A stretch of 64,000 bases of DNA from Curtobacterium sp. MCPF17_002. Lineage in GTDB: Bacteria > Actinomycetota > Actinomycetes > Actinomycetales > Microbacteriaceae. Below are positions 58,107 through 64,000 of the stretch, piece by piece. The position numbers were made by a program, and so were the translations under genes. The DNA is taken from contig NZ_CP126251.1 in assembly GCF_003234115.2 (NCBI RefSeq), positions 744,001-808,000 on the forward strand. The letters run 5' to 3'. How positions within the stretch are numbered: position 1 is the first letter of the stretch; the number at the start of each line of letters is the position of its first letter. The notes below the pieces were generated by a model. It ran no database searches and was not told the origin of the DNA. It saw nothing but the letters and a program-made list of their open reading frames with translations.

Positions 58107-60652
58107 GCCGTCTGGGGGCTCGGGCGGTCGCGTTCCTCGTCGTCCTCGGCACGCTGCTGCTCGGTGGCGCCCTGCCGGCGTCGGCGGCGCAGGCGTCGGC
58201 CGCGCAGGCGTCCACGGTGCAGGCGTCCGCGGTGCAGGCCCGATCGGTCGCCGCACTCCAGCCGTCCGACGGCACCACGTGGTTCGGTCCGGACATCGAC
58301 TGGGGCGACGACGCTCCCGATGGGTACGCCGGTCGGCTCGGTGCGACCCCGTCGATGTACGGCGTGGAGATCCAGTACCCGCTCGACCGCTCCGCACGGA
58401 AGGAGTTCCTCCGCGCCACCCGGGCGGCCGCGGCACAGGGAGCGGTCCTCGTCGTGAGCCTCGAGCCGGACCGGTCGCTCCGGTCCCTCGACGCCGCCGA
58501 CGCCCGTGCCGCGAACGACCTCCTGGAGCAGGTCCACAGCCAGTACGACACCCAGGTGCTCGTCCGGTTCGCGCCGCAGATGAACGGCACGTGGGTGCGG
58601 TGGGGGCAGCAGCCGACGCAGTACGTGCGGGCGTTCCGTGCGCTCGCCGGTGCCGTGCACGCCGGCAGTTCCGACGCCCGCATGGTGTGGTCGCCGTCGT
58701 ACGGAGCGGGCTACCCGTTCGGCGAGTCCGCCGGTCGACTGCGGGACCTGTCGGCAACGGATGTTGCGAAGCTCGACACGAACGGCGACGGGCAGCTCAC
58801 CGCGGCCGACGACCCGTACGAGCCGTACTGGCCGGGGGACTCCTCGGTGGACTGGGTCGGCCTGTCGATGTACTCCTTCGGCAAGGGCAAGGCGACCGAG
58901 GCCGCCGGCCGGGACGTCCCCCTCACCCGGAACGACGTGCCCGAGGCCGGCGAGGTGGCCGCACGGTTCGACGAGACCTGGGGCTACGAGGAGCAGCAGC
59001 CGGAGAACTTCTACGACCGCTTCGCGGCGGCCGACGACCGCCCGATGCTGCTCGACACCGGGGCGTTGTACGACCACTCGCTCCGGGGCGACGCCGAGCT
59101 CTCGGTGAAGCAGGGCTGGTGGCGGCAGGTGATCGCCGCGGTCGCCGACCGGCCGCTGATCCGCGGCGTGACCTTCCTCGAGACGAACCGCCGCGAGCCC
59201 GAGGCCGCGGGCCGCGTCGCCGACTGGCGCGACACGGCCGTACCGGGCATCGCGGGCTCGTTCCGTACCGATCTCGAGCGCTCCGGGGACTTCGCGTTCG
59301 GTCCGGTCACCGACCGTGTGACGCCGCAGGAGGGCGCCGCCGCGACCGCCCAGCAGTACGACACCGGCGGCGACCAGATGGCCTGGATCGTCTGGTGCGC
59401 GGTCGGGCTCGCCGTCGTCTTCCTGCTGAGCGGGCTCTTCGGTCGGCTGCTCCCGAGCTGGCGGTACCCGGACGACGGCAAACCGGGGCGCGACCTGCGC
59501 CTCGACCTGTTCCGCGGCTTCATCATCCTCGCCGTGGTCATCACCCACATCGAGATCGGCGGCCCGTACTCGTACATCACGCTGCACGCCGTCGGCGCGA
59601 TCACCGGCGCGGAGATGTTCGTGTTCCTGTCCGGCATGGTCCTCGGCATGACGTACCCGTTCGCGATCAAGAAGTTCGGCGAGTGGGCGGCGGCGATCGG
59701 GGCGTGGAAGCGTGCGCGGAAGCAGTACCTCGTCACGCTGGGGGTGATCCTGGTCGTCTTCGCGCTGAGCTTCGTGCCGTTCCTCGACACCGATGCGATC
59801 ACGACCTTCACGGACCGCGGCACCGGCACGGGTGGCGTCGGAGCCGAGGGGCGCGTGTACGACCTCTACCCGAACGCGATGCAGCTGCTGGCGTACCCGC
59901 CGCCGTGGTACGCGATCCGGCAGTTCCTGCTGCTCGAGATGGGCCCGTGGCCGTTCAACATCATGGGGCTCTTCGTGGTGCTGAGCCTCTTCATCCCGGC
60001 GTTCATGTGGGTGATCCGCCGCGGGTTCTGGTGGGCGCTGCTCGTCGTCAGCTGGGCGCTCTACGTGTACCAGGCGGTCAACCCGGAGTTCCGGCCGCTC
60101 AACTCGCAGTTCGAGTCGGTGTTCCCGCTCCTCACCTGGCAGGTGGTCTTCACGCACGGCCTGGTGCTCGGGTACTACCGACGGCAGATCATCGGTGCGC
60201 TCACCGGACGGCTCGGCAAGGTGCTCGTCGGGGTCGGCATCGGCGGGTACGCACTGTTCCTGGTGTACGTCTGGGCCGGCAACCAGTTCGGGTTCACGCC
60301 AGCGCCGTTCCCCGCGTCGATGTACGACGACCTGTACAACACGGCGTACCAGCGCGTCGACCTGCAGTGGGGGCGCCTGGTCGACATCGCGTTCTTCGCG
60401 ATCGTGTCGTACGCGATCCTCACGGTGTTCTGGAAGCCGATCTCGAAGGCCATCGGCTGGCTCTGGATCCCGATCGGGCAGGCGAGTCTCTACGTGTTCG
60501 TCTGGCAGGTGTTCTTCGCGCTCGCGATCGCGTCGATCCCGGGCCTCGACTGGGGCAACGTCTGGATCGGCTTCGCCACCCACACCCTGCTGATCCTGCT
60601 CGCGTGGTACATGGTGCGGAAGAAGTTCCTCTTCTCGATCATCCCGCGCTGA
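58103..60652 (+). CDS. GH26-like domain fused to OpgC-type acyltransferase
   Basis: 849 residues, GTG start overlapping the upstream gene by 4 nt. After a signal/anchor helix (10-30), residues about 55-390 resemble glycoside hydrolase family 26 (beta-mannanase): LVRFAPQMNGTWVRWGQQP sits where GH26 has its HEMNG acid/base, here with Gln, and PMLLDTGALY has Asp at the nucleophile position, so activity is doubtful. DTNGDGQLTAADDP is an EF-hand-like loop. From about 430 a membrane domain of ten or so helices matches OpgC (RLDLFRGFIILAVVITHIEI). Predicted to modify or handle the exported glycan. Confidence 0.88.
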   Translation: MSRLGARAVAFLVVLGTLLLGGALPASAAQASAAQASTVQASAVQARSVAALQPSDGTTWFGPDIDWGDDAPDGYAGRLGATPSMYGVEIQYPLDRSARKEFLRATRAAAAQGAVLVVSLEPDRSLRSLDAADARAANDLLEQVHSQYDTQVLVRFAPQMNGTWVRWGQQPTQYVRAFRALAGAVHAGSSDARMVWSPSYGAGYPFGESAGRLRDLSATDVAKLDTNGDGQLTAADDPYEPYWPGDSSVDWVGLSMYSFGKGKATEAAGRDVPLTRNDVPEAGEVAARFDETWGYEEQQPENFYDRFAAADDRPMLLDTGALYDHSLRGDAELSVKQGWWRQVIAAVADRPLIRGVTFLETNRREPEAAGRVADWRDTAVPGIAGSFRTDLERSGDFAFGPVTDRVTPQEGAAATAQQYDTGGDQMAWIVWCAVGLAVVFLLSGLFGRLLPSWRYPDDGKPGRDLRLDLFRGFIILAVVITHIEIGGPYSYITLHAVGAITGAEMFVFLSGMVLGMTYPFAIKKFGEWAAAIGAWKRARKQYLVTLGVILVVFALSFVPFLDTDAITTFTDRGTGTGGVGAEGRVYDLYPNAMQLLAYPPPWYAIRQFLLLEMGPWPFNIMGLFVVLSLFIPAFMWVIRRGFWWALLVVSWALYVYQAVNPEFRPLNSQFESVFPLLTWQVVFTHGLVLGYYRRQIIGALTGRLGKVLVGVGIGGYALFLVYVWAGNQFGFTPAPFPASMYDDLYNTAYQRVDLQWGRLVDIAFFAIVSYAILTVFWKPISKAIGWLWIPIGQASLYVFVWQVFFALAIASIPGLDWGNVWIGFATHTLLILLAWYMVRKKFLFSIIPR

Positions 60653-60662
60653 CGCGCTGGCA

Positions 60663-60710
60663 GACGGACTGGAGGCGCGGTGCCAGCTGGCACCGCGCCT
60701 CCAGTCCGTC
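60663..60710. terminator. Perfect 48-nt palindrome, GGACTGGAGGCGCGG family
   Basis: Identical to the core of the palindrome at 41211. Ten nt after the polysaccharide operon. Confidence 0.75.
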
Positions 60711-60737
60711 CCTGCGTACGTTCCGACCCATCGCACC

Positions 60738-60880
60738 CGCAGTAGGAAGCCGAATCGCTCGTAGGAGGCAGGAAATTCCTGCACCCTACGAGCGAAACGG
60801 CACCCTACGAGCGGAACAGCACCCTACGAGCGAAACGACCTCCTAGGAGCGGAACAGCACCCTAGGAGCGGAACGGCACC
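60738..60880. repeat. 19-bp palindromic/tandem repeat cluster, copy 3
   Basis: An inverted pair (TCGCTCGTAGGAGGCAGG and near complement around AAATT) leads into five tandem 19-bp units starting at 60782, 60801, 60820, 60839 and 60858 (CACCCTACGAGCGGAACAG type). The last unit lies inside the oxidoreductase gene and supplies its TAG stop. Confidence 0.9.
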
Positions 60881-61971
60881 GGCGCCGTCGCCAGCGCACC
60901 CCGCACCGACTCCCACGAGGTGAGCCGCTCGCGGATCCCGGGGTCCTGCTCGTGTGCCACGGCGGTCGCGTGCGCCTGCTCGAGGACCTCGTCGATGACG
61001 ATGCGCCGCCCGGACCGTGCCGAGGCGATCGCCGCGTCCACCATGGTGAGGCTCATCACGTTGCCGTGCACCTCGCCGTCCGGCGTCCCACCGGACCGCA
61101 CGGCGTGCACGAACGCGGCCAGCGACCCGGCGATCTCGTTGCCGACGCTCGGCGCGGCCTCGGGGCTCCCGGGGGTGCCGTCGAGGTCGCTCGACGGGTC
61201 GTGGTCGCCGTCCCACAGTGCCGTGCCGGCAGCGCCGGATGCGCGCCAGTCGCCGTTCCACGAGGTCTCCGCACCCGGCGCGCACCACGACCCGTCGTAG
61301 ACGTAGCGGACGTCGTCCTCGAACGTGAAGACGGCTGCGGCCGCCGCGTCCCCGCGGTACCAGGACCACGACGGGTTCCACGACTCGCAGTACACCGAGA
61401 CGGGGTCCCGCTCCAGCACGTACCGGGCGGAGTCGAACGCGTGGATCGCCATGTCGAGCAGGAGGACGTCGTCCATCTCCTCGCGGAAACCGCCGAAGTG
61501 CGGGGCCTTCGCGAAGCGGGTGCTCAGCCCGCCGACGGCACCGAGACCGCGGACGTGCTGCCGGAACGCGACCAGGTGGTCGTTGTACCGGCGCGACTGC
61601 GACACCATGAACAGCCTGCCGGTGGCCTCGGCGGCGGCCGCGAGGGAGAGCGCCTCGGCGACGGTCTGCGCGGCGGGCTTCTCGCCGAGGACGGGGAGTC
61701 CGGCGCGGAGGGCCTCGAGCGTCACCGGGTGATGGGCCACGGGCACGGTGATGTCGAGCACCGCCTCGGCCCCGGTGTCGGCGATGAGCGCCGTCAGGTC
61801 GCTACCGACCGGGATCGACGGGTCGCCCGCGACGGCTGCTCCGGCCCGGGCGGCGTCGAGGTCGAGGTCGACGATGCCGACGAGCTCGACGTCCGGGTCT
61901 GCGGCGACGGTGCCGAGCCAGGCCCGGCCCATCCCGCCGGCGCCGACCTGGACGACGCGCAACGGCGTCAC
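60862..61971 (-). CDS. Gfo/Idh/MocA-family sugar oxidoreductase
   Basis: 369 residues, GTG start overlapping the ThuA gene by 4 nt. The NAD-binding motif VVQVGAGGMGRAWLGTVA, the signature GLPVLGEKPAAQTVAEAL with the catalytic Lys, and DDVLLLDMAIHAFDSARYVL are typical. It probably oxidises a sugar or inositol imported by the ABC system encoded upstream. The C-terminal residues VPFRS and the stop codon come from a unit of the 19-bp repeat, so the ancestral C-terminus may have been altered. Confidence 0.92.
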   Translation of the reverse strand: MTPLRVVQVGAGGMGRAWLGTVAADPDVELVGIVDLDLDAARAGAAVAGDPSIPVGSDLTALIADTGAEAVLDITVPVAHHPVTLEALRAGLPVLGEKPAAQTVAEALSLAAAAEATGRLFMVSQSRRYNDHLVAFRQHVRGLGAVGGLSTRFAKAPHFGGFREEMDDVLLLDMAIHAFDSARYVLERDPVSVYCESWNPSWSWYRGDAAAAAVFTFEDDVRYVYDGSWCAPGAETSWNGDWRASGAAGTALWDGDHDPSSDLDGTPGSPEAAPSVGNEIAGSLAAFVHAVRSGGTPDGEVHGNVMSLTMVDAAIASARSGRRIVIDEVLEQAHATAVAHEQDPGIRERLTSWESVRGALATAPVPFRS

Positions 61972-62804
61972 GCCTGCGCCCCTTCGTGCTCGGGTGCGGC
62001 CGGCTCCTCGGCGGACGCCGCCGCTTCCTCGACCGGCGCGTCGTCGAAGGGGCCGCGGTAGTGCTGCCCGTCGAAGTACTCGCCGAGCTCGTAGCGGCGG
62101 AGCGTCGGGATCTCCCGCTCACGCTCCGGCCGTGCCCACTCGGTGGCGTTCGCGATCACGCGGCGGACGTCCTTGTGGTGGTACACGGGGAAGTCCTGGT
62201 CGCCGGGGGAGAAGTAGAAGATCTTCCCGAGGCCGCGACGGTAGGTCATGCCGCTCCGGAACACCTCGCCACCCGTGAAGCCCGAGATGAACACGAGCTC
62301 GTCGGGGGTGGGGACGTCGAAGTACTCGCCGTACATCTCCTGCTCGGGGATGACGATCGGGTTCGGGACGCCGCGGGTGATGGGGTGCTGCGGGTTCACG
62401 GTCCAGACGAGTTCCTGGTCGTGCTCGCTGCGCCAGCGGAGCGTGCAGGTGGTGCCCATGAGCTTGCCGAAGATCTTCGACCAGTGGCCGGAGTGCAGGA
62501 CGACGAGCCCCATGCCGGACAGCACGTGCTTGTGCACCCGGTCGACCACGGCGTCGTCGACGTCCTGGTGCGCGGCGTGCCCCCACCAGGTGAGGACGTC
62601 GGTCTCGGCGAGGACCTCGTCGGTGAGGCCGTGTTCGGGTTCCTGCATCGTCGCGGTGCGGACGACGGCGTCCGGCAGGTTCTCGCGGATGCCGTCCGCG
62701 ACGGCGCCGTGCATGCCGTCGGGGTAGCGCTCCGCGACGTGCTGCTCGACCTGCTCGTGGACGTTCTCGCCCCAGACGGTGATGCGCAGGGGGGTGGTGG
62801 TCAT
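61968..62804 (-). CDS. ThuA-domain protein
   Basis: 278 residues (MTTTPLRITVWGENVHEQVE). The ThuA (trehalose utilisation) fold: VLTWWGHAAHQDVDDAVVDR, GLVVLHSGHWSKIFGKLMG, PEQEMYGEYFDVPTPDELV and GLGKIFYFSPGDQDFPVYHH. ThuA proteins help oxidise disaccharides such as trehalose to 3-keto forms together with a Gfo/Idh enzyme (ThuB), matching the downstream gene. An acidic Ala/Glu-rich tail ends the protein. It is 47 nt downstream of the permease gene. Confidence 0.92.
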   Translation of the reverse strand: MTTTPLRITVWGENVHEQVEQHVAERYPDGMHGAVADGIRENLPDAVVRTATMQEPEHGLTDEVLAETDVLTWWGHAAHQDVDDAVVDRVHKHVLSGMGLVVLHSGHWSKIFGKLMGTTCTLRWRSEHDQELVWTVNPQHPITRGVPNPIVIPEQEMYGEYFDVPTPDELVFISGFTGGEVFRSGMTYRRGLGKIFYFSPGDQDFPVYHHKDVRRVIANATEWARPEREREIPTLRRYELGEYFDGQHYRGPFDDAPVEEAAASAEEPAAPEHEGAQA

Positions 62805-62851
62805 GGTGTGCCTTTCGGACTGTGGTGTGTGGTGGCGTCGGTCCGGGGTCG

Positions 62852-63739
62852 TCACTTGACGGCCCCGCCGAGGGCACCCGCGGAGATGTACTTCTGGGCG
62901 AAGATCAGCAGGACCGCCGCCGGCAGCGATGCGAGGACCGAGGTCGCCATGACGGGCCCCCAGTCGGTGACGTTCGAGCCGATGTAGTTGTAGATGCCGA
63001 GCGTGATCGGTCGGACCGCGGGTGTCGACGTCAGGGTCAGCGCGATGAGGAAGTCACCCCAAGCGCCGAGGAACGTGAACAGCGCCGCGGTGACGATCGC
63101 GTTCCGGCTGATGGGGACGACGATCGACACGAACGCCCGGAAGTCGCTGGCGCCGTCGACGAGGGCGGCCTCAACCAGGCTCGGTGGGATGGACTCCATG
63201 AAGGCCCGCATGAGCAGGATGGCGAAGGGCACCTGGACCGCGCTGTCCGCCAGGATCAGGCCGATGTAGCTGTTGAGCAGCCCGACGTTGTTGAACAACG
63301 TGTAGAGCGCGTTCGCGATCACGATCGCCGGGATCATCTGGGTGATGAGCAGCACGAGCAGGAACACCCGCGTGCCCCGCATCCGGAACCGTGCGAGCCC
63401 GTAGGCGGCCGGGGTCGCGACGGCGAGCGTGAGCACGACCGTCCCGAGGCCGATGATCATGCTGGACACGAAGTTCTGCCCCTGCTGCGCGAACGCCGCC
63501 TGGTACCCGGCGAACGTCGGGCTCCACGGGAACCACGTCGCCGTGGCTGCCCCGGACGTGGCCTGGAGGCTGGTGTTGACCATCCAGTAGACCGGGAACA
63601 CCATGATCGCCAGGAAGACGATGCCGAGGATCGTGAACGGGATGCCCTTGACGGTGCGCGGACGCCGCGGCCGTGCACTGCGCTCGGTCGTGATCGCGCG
63701 GGTCGCGGTGACGGTCTGGTTCGCGAGTCCGACGCTCAT
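62852..63739 (-). CDS. Sugar ABC transporter permease (MalG-like)
   Basis: 295 residues starting MSVGLANQTVTATRAITTER. Six helices of a CUT1 inner-membrane permease with the EAA motif VEAALVDGASDFRAFVSIVV and the terminal AQKYISAGALGGAVK, the usual MalG ending. It pairs with the permease encoded upstream, with which it overlaps by 4 nt. Cargo is probably a di- or oligosaccharide processed by ThuA and the oxidoreductase. Confidence 0.93.
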   Translation of the reverse strand: MSVGLANQTVTATRAITTERSARPRRPRTVKGIPFTILGIVFLAIMVFPVYWMVNTSLQATSGAATATWFPWSPTFAGYQAAFAQQGQNFVSSMIIGLGTVVLTLAVATPAAYGLARFRMRGTRVFLLVLLITQMIPAIVIANALYTLFNNVGLLNSYIGLILADSAVQVPFAILLMRAFMESIPPSLVEAALVDGASDFRAFVSIVVPISRNAIVTAALFTFLGAWGDFLIALTLTSTPAVRPITLGIYNYIGSNVTDWGPVMATSVLASLPAAVLLIFAQKYISAGALGGAVK

Positions 63740-64000
63740 TCGTCGACCGCCTTCCGGGAGAGCGCGATGTAGACCATCGCGAAGACGAACGAGACGACGA
63801 TGAGCACGTTGCTGACCGCGGCTCCGATGCCGAACTGGAAGTTGATGAACGACTGGTGGTAGGCGTTCGTCGCCAGGGTCTGGGTCGAGTTCGCCGGGCC
63901 GCCGCCGGTCAGGCCGAGGATGATGTCCACGACCTTCAGCGTGTAGACGACCCCGAGCACGATCACGACGCTGACCACCGACCGGATGCTCGGCCACGTG
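63736..64000 (-). CDS. Sugar ABC transporter permease (MalF-like), 5' end outside window
   Basis: The last 87 residues are visible: VVYTLKVVDIILGLTGGGPA, NSTQTLATNAYHQSFINFQF and a final helix ending ALSRKAVDE. GGPANSTQTL is the typical MalF-type C-terminal loop. The substrate-binding protein and the rest of the operon must lie beyond 64000. Confidence 0.9.
   Translation of the reverse strand, partial: TWPSIRSVVSVVIVLGVVYTLKVVDIILGLTGGGPANSTQTLATNAYHQSFINFQFGIGAAVSNVLIVVSFVFAMVYIALSRKAVDE

Overview
The window is chromosomal DNA of very high GC content. GTG and TTG starts are frequent, 4-nt stop/start overlaps are common, and several leaderless genes sit just behind TAnnnT-type -10 boxes. Gene content and a dispersed hairpin built on GGACTGGAGGCGCGG suggest an actinobacterium of the Microbacteriaceae, most like Curtobacterium. 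That placement is inference, because no rRNA or marker gene is present. No phage, integrase, insertion sequence or CRISPR array is visible.

Layout. 1-2000: phosphoglucomutase and a small downstream gene. 2078-4965: an overlapping array of CdiI-type immunity domains and N-terminally truncated RNase A-like toxin domains, ending in a toxin-like/immunity/DUF805 fusion; it looks like an orphan polymorphic-toxin module store. 5049-8140: a hydrolase/histidine kinase/response regulator operon plus a small gene. 8299-12778: a coupled five-gene operon (MTA phosphorylase, epimerase, GT2, DUF2064, methyltransferase). 12886-15573: molybdopterin operon moeA-moaC-mogA-moaE. 15666-24922: housekeeping genes (ABC-F, regulators, tRNA-Gln, Kup). 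25105-33586: a flavin-centred catabolic locus with an ABC importer, two flavin monooxygenases, a cysteine hydrolase, an MFS transporter fused to a riboflavin kinase domain, and a flavin reductase. 33640-34197: duplicated hairpin-rich DNA. 34198-37730: two metal sensor/CDF efflux pairs and a DUF808 protein. 37903-48305: small enzymes, SDR/TetR pairs, a sortase-anchored surface protein and a drug exporter with divergent MarR. 48420-52131: DEAD-box helicase and a secreted propeller-like protein. 52270-53267: HEPN/nucleotidyltransferase pair. 53367-55290: divergent NAD-binding/TetR pair. 55631-60652: a polysaccharide operon (BcsA-like synthase, RsbW-like ATPase, GH26-like/OpgC fusion). 60862-64000: a sugar operon (Gfo/Idh, ThuA, ABC permeases), cut by the window end.

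The two most interesting systems are the flavin locus and the immunity/toxin array. In the flavin locus a transporter-tethered flavokinase, a flavin reductase, a DszA/RcaE-type monooxygenase and a RutA/RutB-like ring-opening pair together suggest breakdown of riboflavin or a related heterocycle. Two dispersed repeat families recur: the GGACTGGAGGCGCGG hairpin at gene ends, and a 19-bp TACGAGCGGAAC unit that forms tandem and palindromic clusters and even supplies one gene's stop codon.
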